DNA from: Azophilus sp965200465
GTDB lineage: Bacteria > Pseudomonadota > Gammaproteobacteria > Pseudomonadales > Azotimanducaceae
Assembly (NCBI GenBank): GCA_965200465.1
Contig: OZ241358.1
Location: 310,001-374,000, forward strand
Length of the DNA stretch: 64,000 bases
Reading direction: 5' to 3'
The position numbers and the translations under genes are program-made. Every line of letters starts with the position of its first letter. The first letter of the stretch is position 1. The notes beneath the pieces are model-generated. The model ran no database searches. It saw nothing but the letters and a program-made list of their open reading frames with translations, and had not been told where the DNA came from. Of this stretch, positions 32,303-42,744 are shown in pieces.

Positions 32303-33079
32303 ATGTTGTTGGAAGGCAAAGTCATAGTCATCAGCGGCGTTGGGCCGGGCTTGGGGCAGGCGCTCGCCAAGCTGGCCGCGACGGAGGGCGCCAAGGTGGC
32401 CCTAGGCGCCCGCAACGGAGCCTACCTTGAAGAGGTGGCGGAGGCCGTCAAGAAGGCCGGCGGAGAGGCGGTGCTGCGCTCAACGGACGTCACCAACGCC
32501 GATCAATGCAAGGCGCTTGCGCAAGCGGCGGCGCAGGAGTTCGGGCGCATCGACGGGCTGGTGAACAGCGCCTACAGCCACGGCGATTGGGCCACCTGCG
32601 ACGTCGCCGATCCCGAAGCATGGCGGGACGTCTATGACGTCAACTGCGTTGGCGCCCTGCGCATGGCGCAAGCCGTGCTGCCGGCCATGAAGAGCGCCGG
32701 CGGCGCCATCGTCAACGTCTCCACCATGAGCACGGTCAACCCCTTTCCGGGAGAAAGCGCCTACGCCGCCGGCAAGGGCGGCCTCAACGCCATGACCCGC
32801 CACATGGCCCAGGACTTCGGGCGCTTCAACATTCGCGTCAACGCCGTGCGCTTGGGCTGGATCCACGGCGCTCCGGTGCGGGCCTACATCGACATGCAGG
32901 CGTCCGGCGGGCGCCGCCGGGACGAGGTGGTGGGGGAGATCACGGAGCGCATCCCCTTGGGCGTCATCCCGCCCGAAGACGACTGCGCCAAGTCCGTGTT
33001 GTTCTTCGTGTCCGACTACGCCAAGGTGGTCAGCGGCGCCTCCCTGGACGTGAACGGCGGCCAGTACATGCCGCCCTAA
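32303..33079 (+). CDS. short-chain dehydrogenase/reductase
   Basis: A 258-residue classical SDR. Seen: the glycine motif SGVGPGLGQALA, the NSAYSHG strand (in place of NNAG), NVSTMST with the catalytic Ser, SAYAAGKGGLNAM with the YxxxK pair, and the C-terminal GASLDVNGGQYMPP. NAD(P)-dependent oxidation or reduction of an alcohol/ketone is expected. The start at 32303 (GGAG upstream) is preferred over an in-frame ATG at 32252. It lies at the edge of the sulfatase/lig region and may belong to it. Confidence 0.87.
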   Translation: MLLEGKVIVISGVGPGLGQALAKLAATEGAKVALGARNGAYLEEVAEAVKKAGGEAVLRSTDVTNADQCKALAQAAAQEFGRIDGLVNSAYSHGDWATCDVADPEAWRDVYDVNCVGALRMAQAVLPAMKSAGGAIVNVSTMSTVNPFPGESAYAAGKGGLNAMTRHMAQDFGRFNIRVNAVRLGWIHGAPVRAYIDMQASGGRRRDEVVGEITERIPLGVIPPEDDCAKSVLFFVSDYAKVVSGASLDVNGGQYMPP

Positions 33080-33196
33080 AGCCCGCCGGCTGGCGGAGGA
33101 ATTCGACATTTGGAAGGTGGATTTCCAAACCTTCGCCGACGGGCGCATTCACTGCGCTACGACCCTGTTGAACGGACTTGGTTGAGGGCGCCCGAC

Positions 33197-33691
33197 CTAG
33201 CGGCCTGGGGCTGCGCCCAAGCGGCGGCGCCAATGGATCATTTCGATGGCGGCGGCGGCGGCCTCCAAGCCCTTGTTGAACTCATCGTCCCCCGCTCGGG
33301 CTTCGGCGTGCTCGATCTTCAGCACCGGCAGCACCTCCACGATCACCGGGCGACGGTAGCGCTGCATCACCTCGCCAAGGCCCCTGATGCATTCATTGGC
33401 GATCATCTCGAAGTGCAGCGTTTCGCCCTTGAGGATGACGCCGAAGCAAATGAGCGCGTCGATTTCCTGATTCCCGTCCAAAGCGAGCAGATCGGCTGCG
33501 GCCAAGGGCAGCTCCAAGGAGCCGGGCAGCCGATGCACCTCGATGCGCCCGTAGCCGTGCCGGCGCAGCGCCGCTTCGCAGGCATTGGACAGGCTGTCCA
33601 CCAAGTGCGGATACCACTTGGACTTGAGAATGGCGATGCGCCCCGGATTGTCCACCTTCGGCAAGGCGGATAGGTCTGTGGTGGTCTTCAC
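33197..33691 (-). CDS. ribH: 6,7-dimethyl-8-ribityllumazine synthase
   Basis: A 164-residue lumazine synthase. Seen: RIAILKSKWYPHLVDSL (substrate strand), HRLPGSLELPLAA (GSxELP motif), DALICFGVILKGETLHFEMI with the catalytic His and GVVIKGET-like loop, and the RPVIVEVLPVLKIEHAEAR region. It catalyses the penultimate riboflavin step in a multimeric shell. It is not followed by nusB, and no other rib genes are near; it lies next to ptsP. The second motif reads FEM-I-ANECIRGL, slightly divergent from type I enzymes, so a type II-like ribH is possible. Confidence 0.85.
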   Translation of the reverse strand: MKTTTDLSALPKVDNPGRIAILKSKWYPHLVDSLSNACEAALRRHGYGRIEVHRLPGSLELPLAAADLLALDGNQEIDALICFGVILKGETLHFEMIANECIRGLGEVMQRYRRPVIVEVLPVLKIEHAEARAGDDEFNKGLEAAAAAIEMIHWRRRLGAAPGR

Positions 33692-33723
33692 CTTAAGGCT
33701 GCTCCTGGTTTGCGCCCTTGGGC

Positions 33724-36003
33724 TTAAGCGTTTTCATGATGGCTCGGCACCAAGCGGCCAAAGCCGGCGGCGGTCAGCTCCCCCTCCATGTAGCGGCGGA
33801 TCTCTTCGGCGGTCTCCATCTTCAGCACTCGGGCCAGCATGCGGCGGGCGGCGGTTCGCTTGATGTTACGCAGCAGCCACTTGACGCGCGGCAGGTTGGT
33901 GGCGTTCATCGACAGCACCTGATAGCCCATCGCCATCAGCAGCACCGCCCCGGCCGGAGTGCCGGCCAGTTCGCCGCAGATGCCCACATCGGTTTTCTCG
34001 GCTTGGGCGTGGCGGGCCACTTCGCGCAGGGCGCGCAACACCGCTGGGTGTACGTCCCTATAGAGCTCCGCCACCCGCGGGTTGTTCCGGTCAACCGCCA
34101 ACATGTACTGGGTGAGGTCGTTCGACCCCACCGCCAGAAAGTCCACCTGCCGCGCCAGCTCCCGCGCTTGGTACACCGCCGAGGGCACCTCCACCATCAC
34201 CCCGATCAAGGGCGCCTTGACTTGGAAGCCCTCCTCCGCCACTTCCCGGTGCGCCTGCCACACCAGTTTCTTCGCCTCCTCCACCTCAAACATGCTGGAG
34301 ACCATGGGCAGCATGATGCGCAGCACGCCGCTCAGCCCGGAATTGGCTTGCAGCATGGCCCGCGCCTGCACCAGGAAGATCTCCGGATGGTCCAGGGTGA
34401 CGCGAATGCCGCGCCAGCCGAGAAAGGGGTTGTCCTCGCTGATGGGGAAGTAGGGCAGCGCCTTGTCGCCGCCGATGTCCAGGGTGCGCATGGTCACCGG
34501 GCGCGGCTCGAACGCCTCCATGTGCTCCCGGTAGAGGCTGCGCTGCTCCTCTTCGGAGGGAAACCGATCCTGGGTCATGAAGGGCACTTCGGTGCGGAAC
34601 AGGCCGATGCCCTCGGCGCCGCGGTCCAGCGAGCGGGAGATGTCTCCGGGCAGGCCGATGTTCACCCAGAGCAGCACCCGCCAGCCGTCCAAGGTGACGC
34701 AGGGCAAGTGGCGCAGTTCATCGAGTTCCTCCGCAAACTCCTGCTCCTCCTCAATGAGCGCCTGGTATTCCCCCCTGAGTTTGGCCGAGGGATTGGCGTA
34801 AACCTCGCCGTAGTGGCCGTCAACGATGAGCGATTCGCCGTCGAGCTGGTGCAGGGGCAGGTCAACGGCGCCCATGACCGCCGGAATGCCCAGCGCATGG
34901 GCCAGGATGGCGACATGGGAGTTGACCGCCCCGCCCTTGGACACCAGCCCCCGCAGTTGGCCGGCCGGGATTCTGGTGAGCATGCTGAAGGCGATTTCCT
35001 CTCCCACCAAGACGGTGTCTTGGGGAAAGTGGACCTTGTGGGTGCGAATGTCCTGCAGGCAGGCGAGCACTCTTAGGCCCAGATCCTCCACGTCCGTGCC
35101 CCGCTCGCGCAGGTAGGCGTCCTCCATTTGCTGAAAGCGGCGCACATGCTCGCGAATCACGTTCTTGAGGGCGCCCTGGGCCCATTCCCCGCGGCGGATG
35201 CGCTGGCGCACGTCGCCGGCGATGGCGTTGTCGTCGAGCATGTGCAGATAGGCGTCGAACAGCGCCAGCTCCTCCCGCGGCAGGCTTTGCGCAAACTGCT
35301 TGCTGATGCGGCGAATGTCGCCGCGCACGGTCTCCACCGCCCGGTCGAACATCATCAGCTCCACGGTCAGGTTTTCCGCCTCCGCATCCCGCACCGAATC
35401 CAGGCTCGTGCTGGGATGCATGACCACGCCCACGCCAAGCGCCACGCCGGGAGCGCCGGCCAGGCCGGGGATCTTCAGGTTCTCCTTGGGATAGTCGGCG
35501 TCGAACAGGCTGTCCATCTCGCCAACGGCTTCGGCACGGGCAATGATGGCGGCAAGCTGCGCGGAAAGCGTGACCAGAAACGCTTCTTCGCTTTCGTCGA
35601 AGCGGCGCTCTTCGCGGTTCTGAACCACCAACACGCCGAGCACTTGGCGATGGTGAATGATGGGTGCGCCCAAAAAGGCGTTGAACGGCTCTTCGCCAAG
35701 CTCCGGCAGGTGGAAGTAGCGTGGATGCAGGCTGGCGGCCTGCAAATTGATGGGCTCCGCCCGCTCGCCCACCAGGCCAACCAAGCCGGTCCCCTCGTCC
35801 AACGTCGCCCGGCCAACCAGCTCCGCGTTAAGCCCCTCGTTGGCGGCGAACAGGTATTGGCTGCGGTCCGGGGTTTTTAGGTACACCGAGCACACCTCCG
35901 TGTCGAGGGCGGCCCGCACCTCCCGGACAATGACTCGCAACGCCTGTTGAAAAGTTGGCGCGGCGCCTACGTCCTGAACGATCTGTCGAAGAAGGGTCAG
36001 CAC
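33724..36003 (-). CDS. ptsP: phosphoenolpyruvate-protein phosphotransferase PtsP (EI-Ntr)
   Basis: A 759-residue enzyme I of the nitrogen PTS. Residues 1-160 form a GAF domain, followed by the enzyme I fold: the swivelling phospho-His segment GGAVNSHVAILAHALGIPAV (catalytic His) and the PEP-binding barrel (GIGLFRTEVPFM, VTMRTLDIGGDKALPY, GICGELAGTP). It would pass phosphate from PEP to NPr to regulate nitrogen, potassium and stress functions. Its length matches E. coli PtsP. It abuts rppH with no gap, a gammaproteobacterial arrangement. Confidence 0.95.
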   Translation of the reverse strand: MLTLLRQIVQDVGAAPTFQQALRVIVREVRAALDTEVCSVYLKTPDRSQYLFAANEGLNAELVGRATLDEGTGLVGLVGERAEPINLQAASLHPRYFHLPELGEEPFNAFLGAPIIHHRQVLGVLVVQNREERRFDESEEAFLVTLSAQLAAIIARAEAVGEMDSLFDADYPKENLKIPGLAGAPGVALGVGVVMHPSTSLDSVRDAEAENLTVELMMFDRAVETVRGDIRRISKQFAQSLPREELALFDAYLHMLDDNAIAGDVRQRIRRGEWAQGALKNVIREHVRRFQQMEDAYLRERGTDVEDLGLRVLACLQDIRTHKVHFPQDTVLVGEEIAFSMLTRIPAGQLRGLVSKGGAVNSHVAILAHALGIPAVMGAVDLPLHQLDGESLIVDGHYGEVYANPSAKLRGEYQALIEEEQEFAEELDELRHLPCVTLDGWRVLLWVNIGLPGDISRSLDRGAEGIGLFRTEVPFMTQDRFPSEEEQRSLYREHMEAFEPRPVTMRTLDIGGDKALPYFPISEDNPFLGWRGIRVTLDHPEIFLVQARAMLQANSGLSGVLRIMLPMVSSMFEVEEAKKLVWQAHREVAEEGFQVKAPLIGVMVEVPSAVYQARELARQVDFLAVGSNDLTQYMLAVDRNNPRVAELYRDVHPAVLRALREVARHAQAEKTDVGICGELAGTPAGAVLLMAMGYQVLSMNATNLPRVKWLLRNIKRTAARRMLARVLKMETAEEIRRYMEGELTAAGFGRLVPSHHENA

Positions 36004-36507
36004 TCAACCAGCAGCCTTCCGCAGGGGCGTGACGAAGCGCAGGAACGGTGCTAGCTCTTGGAGCGCCCGCCGGTACACCTCGCGCTTGAAGGCGACCACT
36101 TTGTGCAGCGGATACCAATAGCTGACCCATTGCCAGTGGTCGAATTCGGGGTTGCTGCAACGGTTCACGCGCACCTGCCCATCGCTCCCCAGCATGCGCA
36201 ACAGAAACCACATCTGCTTTTGACCGACGAAGTCCGGGTCGGAGTTGCGACGGCGCATCTGCGGCGGCAGGCGGTAGCGCAGCCAGTCCTTGGTGCGGGC
36301 GACCACCTCCACGCAATCTTCGTGCAGGCCCACCTCTTCGTCGAGTTCCCTATACAGGGCGGCCTCGGCCGTTTCATCGGCGTCGATTCCTCCTTGGGGA
36401 AACTGCCAAGCATCCGTTTCGCCGATGCGCCGGGCAAACAGAACCTGGCCGCGATCATTGGCGACGACAATGCCCACGTTCGGCCTAAAGCCGTCTGCGT
36501 CAACCAT
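36004..36507 (-). CDS. rppH: RNA pyrophosphohydrolase
   Basis: A 167-residue Nudix hydrolase. Seen: DADGFRPNVGIVVAN at the N-terminus and the Nudix box GGIDADETAEAALYRELDEE-VGL, with the metal-binding glutamates. The C-terminal HWQWVSYWYPLHKVVAFKRE is characteristic of RppH, which removes pyrophosphate from 5' triphosphate RNA to start decay. It is upstream of and directly adjoining ptsP, as in many gammaproteobacteria. Confidence 0.95.
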   Translation of the reverse strand: MVDADGFRPNVGIVVANDRGQVLFARRIGETDAWQFPQGGIDADETAEAALYRELDEEVGLHEDCVEVVARTKDWLRYRLPPQMRRRNSDPDFVGQKQMWFLLRMLGSDGQVRVNRCSNPEFDHWQWVSYWYPLHKVVAFKREVYRRALQELAPFLRFVTPLRKAAG

Positions 36508-36652
36508 AAACGCCCTAAGTTTGCGTCCCAGCCCTCCCGAATGCCTCCCGATTGAACATTAAACGGCGAAGAAATACCAACGCCCTCGGGACAGCGGCGG
36601 GGCGCAGCGGACGCCGGCAAGGCGAACTGGCAACCCGTGCTAGAGTGTGTGG

Positions 36653-38710
<2,058 letters not shown>

Positions 38711-38820
38711 CCGTGCGCACTTGCAACCATTGCCGCAAAGCCCTCAAAGTCCTTGTGCCTTTTCGAAAGACATGAGCGTACGAACGGGCGGACATTTTGG
38801 TTGTTGGACTAAAGGCGCTC

Positions 38821-39033
38821 ATGAACTACAGGGAACTCATTACCATTGAGCCAGACAAGCGTGGGGGGAAACCCTGCATTAGGGGGATGAGGATAACCGT
38901 TTACGACGTTCTGGACTATCTGTCTTCCGGCATGACCCACCAGGAGTTCCTCAACGAATTCCCATACCTGCGCGAAGAGGACATTCTGGCCTGCTTGAGT
39001 TATGCGGCTGATCGGGAGCGCAGCAGACCGTAA
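38821..39033 (+). CDS. DUF433-family antitoxin-like protein
   Basis: A 70-residue DUF433 protein. Seen: MNYRELITIEPDKRGGKPCI and then GMRITVYDVLDYLSSGM, the standard DUF433 beta-hairpin and helix, followed by EFPYLREEDILACLSYAADR. These proteins are usually followed by a DUF5615 PIN-like toxin. Here only 9 bases separate the stop from the convergent oxidoreductase gene, so the partner toxin is missing. It is either an orphan antitoxin or the relic of a pair. Confidence 0.85.
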   Translation: MNYRELITIEPDKRGGKPCIRGMRITVYDVLDYLSSGMTHQEFLNEFPYLREEDILACLSYAADRERSRP

Positions 39034-39042
39034 ACCATTCCG

Positions 39043-41496
39043 TCAAGGAGGGGCAAGCCAACTGATTGCCTGCGTCCGCAGCCGCGCCAGCAGGCGCTCC
39101 CAGGGGCGGGGATGGGTCACTAGGTCGATGCGGTGAAATGAAGGGCAGAGGGTGGCGGCATGGGCCACGCTGCCGCAGACGCCGCAGCCGACGCAGCTGT
39201 TGTCCACCGCGGCGACCGGGCGGGAGCGCAAGGGGTCGGGATTGGACTTGAGGGTGAGGGAGGGGCAGCCGGACAGGCGGATGCAGGCATGGTCGCCGTT
39301 GCATAGCTCCGCATCGACGCCGAAGCGCTGGCTGACCAGTCGCTTGCCGGCCGCAAGAAGCCGGCGGCGCAAGGGACGGGTGCGGCGCTCCTTGTTTAGC
39401 TGGCATTCGCCTTCGGCGACGATGACCTTGGGGCCGGCGTAGTCCGTGGTCAAAGCCTCCCGGAACGTCCGCATGGCGCCCTCCATGTCGTAGGTGCCGA
39501 CCTTGCGCACCCAATCCACGCCCACGCCGCGCACCGCCTGTTCGATGGAGTTGTTGGGCTGCTGATGGCCCATGCCGCTCCTGGACGAGGGGATGTACTG
39601 GCCGCCGGTGGCCGCCGAGTAGCCGTTATCGACGATGAGGGTGACGCCGTCGTGCCGGTTGAACACCGCGTTGGCGATGCCGCTGGTCAGCCCGTTGTGC
39701 CAGAAGCCGCCGTCTCCCATCAGGGCCACGGGCCGCTTCCCGGCCCCGATGTTGAGCGCCGCGCCGCCGGCCGCGCCCAGGCCGTAGCCCATGATGCTGG
39801 CGCCCAAGTGAAAGGGCGGCATGGTGGCGAAGGAGTGGCAGCCGATGTCGGCGCTGACGTGCAGCGGCCCCAGCTCCTCCTGCACCAGCTTCATGGCGGC
39901 GAACAGCGGGCGCTCCGGACAGCCGGTGCAAAGCCCGGAGGGGCGAGGCGGCAGGGGCTTGCCCAATCCCAGATCGCGCACGGGTATTCGCTTCCCGTCG
40001 GAATCCTTCTCGGCGGCCTGCGCAACAGCAGCAATGTCCAATTCGGAGGCGCCGATAGACAAGGCAGTATCGGAATCTCCGCCTGCAACCTGCGCAACGC
40101 CAGCGGTCGGGGGCGCAGCGAAAGGGCGACGGGGCGCCTTGCCAACGGCGCCAAGGCCCGATTTGGACCTACTGAGCGGCGTTGCAGCAGCAAGCTGTTC
40201 GGACGCCGCTCCTCCCGCGGCGGGCGAATCGGCGTCCACCTCCGCCGACCGTGCCGAGTCCTCCGCCTGCTCATCGCTGGACAGGGCCGATGCGGCGGCG
40301 TCCGCAAGGCTCCTTTGCTGGGCCTTTTGGGTTGGGTCTTCATGCGGAGCAACCCGGACGTTGGTTGCGCTCCGCCATTCCCGCACAAAGGAGAGAACGC
40401 CGGCCTTCACCACCGCCCCGGTGCATTCCCCGGCCATCGGCAGGTGGCCCTTGCCGGACACAACCGTGTCGCCGCCGGCGCGGCGCAGCAACTGATGCAC
40501 CGCCTGTTCGATGAACTCCGGCTGGCCTTCCTCCACGATCAGCAGCGCCTTCTTGCCCTCGGCGAAGCTGCGCACTTCCTCCGGCACCAAGGGATAGGTG
40601 ACGTTCAGCACCAGAATGGGGATGCGGCTGGCGCCGTGGAAGTCCGCCAAGCCCAGTTCCGCCAACGCCCGCAGCAGGGTGTTGCACAGGCCGCCCTGCA
40701 CGACGATGCCCAGCGCGTTCGTTGCCCCTTCCAGAACCTCGTTGAGCTTGGCTTCGCGGATGAAATTGACAGCGGCCGGCCAGCGCTCCTCCACCTTGCG
40801 CCGCTCCTGCAAATAGGTGGCCGGGGGCAGGATGATCCGCTCCTGATCGCGCATCGGGCGCCGCAGGGCATCCTCCAGGGTGAAGGGCGGCGGGCGGTTG
40901 CGCCGGGTGCGGAAGTGGCCGTGCATGTGGCAGGCGCGGATGCGCAGCATCAGCATCACCGGCGTGTTGCTGGCCTCCGAAAGCTCGAACCCCCGCTCCA
41001 CCATGCTCACGATGGCGGGCAGCTGGGGGCGCGGGTCCAGCAGCCAGATTTGCGACTTCATGGCGAAGGCGTGGCTGCGCTCCTGCATGATGCTGGCGCC
41101 TTCGCCGTAATCCTCCCCGATGACGATCAGGGCGCCGCCCAGTACGCCGGCGGAGGCTAGGTTGGACAGGGCGTCCGAGGCCACGTTGGTGCCCACGGTG
41201 GATTTCCAGGTGACCGCGCCCCGCAGGGGATAGTTGATGGAAGCGGCCAGCATGGCCGCCGCGGTGGCCTCGCTGGCGCTGGTCTCGAAGCGAACGCCAA
41301 GCTCCGCGAGGATGTCCGCGGCATCGGCCAGCACGTCCATCAGGTGGGACACCGGCGCCCCCTGGTAGCCGCCCACATAGGCGACGCCGGATTGCAGCAG
41401 CGCCTTGGTGACGGCCAAGATCGCCTCCCCGGCGAACTCTTCGCCGTCCCCAAGCCTTAAGGACTGCACCTCCTTGGCGAACGACCGCTCAGCCAT
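39043..41496 (-). CDS. indolepyruvate ferredoxin oxidoreductase-like TPP enzyme with long linker
   Basis: An 817-residue protein. An N-terminal pyrimidine-binding POR domain (1-380; EFAGEAILAVTKALLQSGVA, RFETSASEATAAAMLAASIN) leads to a low-complexity Ala/Ser/Asp-rich linker of about 130 residues (385-515). The TPP-binding domain follows (LCTGCPERPLFAAMK, ALMGDGGFWHNG, VDNGYSAATGGQ). The C-terminus has ferredoxin-like cysteines (CNGDHACIRLSGC and CVGCGVCGSV). Related enzymes oxidatively decarboxylate aryl pyruvates to aryl-acetyl-CoA. The gamma (iorB-like) subunit is not beside it. The start at 41496 has GAGG 7 bases upstream. Confidence 0.82.
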   Translation of the reverse strand: MAERSFAKEVQSLRLGDGEEFAGEAILAVTKALLQSGVAYVGGYQGAPVSHLMDVLADAADILAELGVRFETSASEATAAAMLAASINYPLRGAVTWKSTVGTNVASDALSNLASAGVLGGALIVIGEDYGEGASIMQERSHAFAMKSQIWLLDPRPQLPAIVSMVERGFELSEASNTPVMLMLRIRACHMHGHFRTRRNRPPPFTLEDALRRPMRDQERIILPPATYLQERRKVEERWPAAVNFIREAKLNEVLEGATNALGIVVQGGLCNTLLRALAELGLADFHGASRIPILVLNVTYPLVPEEVRSFAEGKKALLIVEEGQPEFIEQAVHQLLRRAGGDTVVSGKGHLPMAGECTGAVVKAGVLSFVREWRSATNVRVAPHEDPTQKAQQRSLADAAASALSSDEQAEDSARSAEVDADSPAAGGAASEQLAAATPLSRSKSGLGAVGKAPRRPFAAPPTAGVAQVAGGDSDTALSIGASELDIAAVAQAAEKDSDGKRIPVRDLGLGKPLPPRPSGLCTGCPERPLFAAMKLVQEELGPLHVSADIGCHSFATMPPFHLGASIMGYGLGAAGGAALNIGAGKRPVALMGDGGFWHNGLTSGIANAVFNRHDGVTLIVDNGYSAATGGQYIPSSRSGMGHQQPNNSIEQAVRGVGVDWVRKVGTYDMEGAMRTFREALTTDYAGPKVIVAEGECQLNKERRTRPLRRRLLAAGKRLVSQRFGVDAELCNGDHACIRLSGCPSLTLKSNPDPLRSRPVAAVDNSCVGCGVCGSVAHAATLCPSFHRIDLVTHPRPWERLLARLRTQAISWLAPP

Positions 41497-41619
41497 GCCC
41501 ACGCCTCATCCGGTCAACCAACAAACCAAGGCTACTTTAGTGCTCCGCCAATGGCCGCACAAGGCGGGAACGAATACTCCAGAAACGTAACCCCCAATCA
41601 ATTATCTTGCTTGGGGTGG

Positions 41620-41793
41620 CTAAAGGTCGCGCCAAGCTTTTTCGTCCTCTGGCGGGCTCCACTCATCAAGCGTCCGCGAATGGCCGCTTTGCACCCCGAA
41701 CGAGAGCGTATCGCCGGCGTTGAGATTGGCCGCCTCTCGGATGCGCTTGGGCATCGTCGTCTGCCCGCCAGTCCTGATTCTTGCTAGTTCCAT
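41620..41793 (-). CDS. AbrB/MazE-type antitoxin (short gene)
   Basis: A 57-residue protein reading MELARIRTGGQTTMPKRIRE, then AANLNAGDTLSFGV and the tail DEWSPPEDEKAWRDL. This is the AbrB/SpoVT swapped-hairpin fold of VapB/MazE-like antitoxins (cf. TRGQTTIPKRIREAA..GD). A complete gene that is easily missed because of its size. No PIN or MazF toxin lies downstream before the IOR-like gene, so it is an orphan. Confidence 0.75.
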   Translation of the reverse strand: MELARIRTGGQTTMPKRIREAANLNAGDTLSFGVQSGHSRTLDEWSPPEDEKAWRDL

Positions 41794-41843
41794 CCGTAAA
41801 TTGGAGTATGTTTCGATTGGACAAAGATAAAGTGACCGGAAGG

Positions 41844-42263
41844 TCAGTGATCTCGCACAGCCGCTGCGCCGGCCATCCAGCCCAGCCGCCAGCCGTGCGA
41901 GAACGGGTGCGCCTCCGGCAGAACCTCCACTTGGAGGGACGCCTCCGCGGACAGCCCGTCCGCGTCCGTCGCCGTCACGGTGACCGTCAGGAAACCCTCA
42001 AGGCCGTCGCCGTTCGGCAGCACCCTCAGAACGCCCCCCTCCACGCGCACCGACGCCAGGGACGCATCGCTCGACTCCGCCGCGTAGGTCAGTCCCTCCC
42101 CGCTGTCCGCCTTGAAGAACTCCGCAAGATTGATCCCCACCGCTCCGCCGAGGGACTCGGCCTCCAGGCCCGGAACCGCCCGAACCAGGCGCGGGGCCAG
42201 TGCCTTTCTAGGCACGAAGAGGGAGTAACCAACAGGCACCGGCCCCGCATGGGCTTGCGCCAA
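41844..42263 (-). pseudogene. cadherin-like domain fragment of a surface protein
   Basis: The frame reads NLAEFFKADSGEGLTYAAES and SLASVRVEGGVLRVLPNGDG, then GFLTVTVTATDADGLSAEAS, a cadherin/Ig-like repeat like that at the end of the 43382-45199 frame (KFRDPEGGPLTYTAES). It has no signal peptide or clear start and ends soon after GWRLGWMAG. It probably belonged to the same large protein before the IS30-associated rearrangement. Confidence 0.5.
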
Positions 42264-42438
42264 GGCCGCTTGCTTGTCTGATTCGCATGATTCTTAGGCC
42301 CTAGGATGATTTGTACCGGGTGCCGGGAGATGCCGGGTCTATATGGTCGCCTTCCAAGCCCCTTGGCGCCATTGTGCCGCCCGACGTAGTGAAGTCCATT
42401 TGGATAAGCATTAAGCGCGGCTTGCGCCAAGGCCGCTT
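42252..42438. repeat. 20-bp direct repeat pair
   Basis: GGCTTGCGCCAAGGCCGCTT occurs at 42252-42271 and again at 42419-42438, 167 bp apart. On the minus strand one frame of both copies reads KRPWRKP. The first copy marks the beginning of the cadherin-like fragment and the second lies inside the small poly-G ORF. It may record a duplication or recombination. Confidence 0.75.
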
Positions 42439-42507
42439 TTGCTTCGGCTTCGGTTCCTTGCGGGGCGAGGACCCCCCCCCCCCCCCGGTCTGTTCGCTTT
42501 TGCTCAT
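42301..42507 (-). CDS. small ORF with 15-G tract
   Basis: A 68-residue frame: MSKSEQT, then five Gly coded by an unbroken run of 15 G (plus-strand C run 42472-42486). Next come SSPRKEPKPKQKRPWRKPRL and MLIQMDFTTSGGTMAPRGLE. GAGG stands 8 bases before the ATG, and its ATG overlaps the stop of the preceding 40-residue ORF (ATGA). The basic W-x-KP leader-like part followed by a Thr/Ser/Gly-rich tail recalls RiPP precursors, but there is no processing gene nearby. A tract this long could switch frame by slippage. Function unknown. Confidence 0.4.
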   Translation of the reverse strand: MSKSEQTGGGGGSSPRKEPKPKQKRPWRKPRLMLIQMDFTTSGGTMAPRGLEGDHIDPASPGTRYKSS

Positions 42508-42626
42508 TGGTCTGCCCTCTTAGTTGCGGGTGCGCCCTTGGCGGGCGTGGACGCATGGGCGCCCAGGATGGAAGCCGTGCCCCGCCTAGGGCGCAAGCGA
42601 GATGGTACAGGGTTCCGGTTCGCCAT
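42504..42626 (-). CDS. 40-residue small ORF
   Basis: From ATG at 42626 the frame reads MANRNPVPSRLRPRRGTASI and ends TKRADQ. It begins one base after the stop of a membrane-segment ORF and ends by ATGA overlap with the 68-residue ORF. It is basic and otherwise featureless. Gene status rests only on the tight spacing. Confidence 0.25.
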   Translation of the reverse strand: MANRNPVPSRLRPRRGTASILGAHASTPAKGAPATKRADQ

Positions 42627-42627
42627 G

Positions 42628-42741
42628 CTAGCCGCCGAACAAGGTTGCCGTTGCCTTGCCCAAACCGAAGACAACCACCAGCCCGCCGATGATCTGGCCA
42701 GTCAGTAGGACCAGCAGCACGGCGAAAAAGCCTACTTTCAA
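42628..42741 (-). CDS. single-span membrane peptide ORF
   Basis: From a TTG at 42741 the 37-residue frame reads KVGFFAVLLVLLTGQIIGGL then VVVFGLGKATATLFGG, one strongly hydrophobic helix. It could be a small membrane protein or the C-terminal helix of a gene cut by the IS30 element, whose coding end lies 4 bases upstream (42745). Gene status is uncertain. Confidence 0.3.
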   Translation of the reverse strand: MKVGFFAVLLVLLTGQIIGGLVVVFGLGKATATLFGG

Positions 42742-42744
42742 GTC

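Noticed and set aside
32227..32415. minus-strand frame over the SDR start
   Set aside because: Short, antisense, and without a ribosome site.
33718..35076. 452-codon plus-strand frame opposite ptsP
   Set aside because: Antisense to conserved enzyme I motifs; His/Gln-rich translation without homology.
39565..41160. 531-codon plus-strand frame opposite the IOR-like gene
   Set aside because: Low-complexity Gly/Ala/His/Arg translation lying entirely antisense to clear POR and TPP motifs.
41551..41787. plus-strand 78-codon frame at the AbrB gene
   Set aside because: The opposite strand reads as a complete AbrB-type antitoxin, so this is its shadow.
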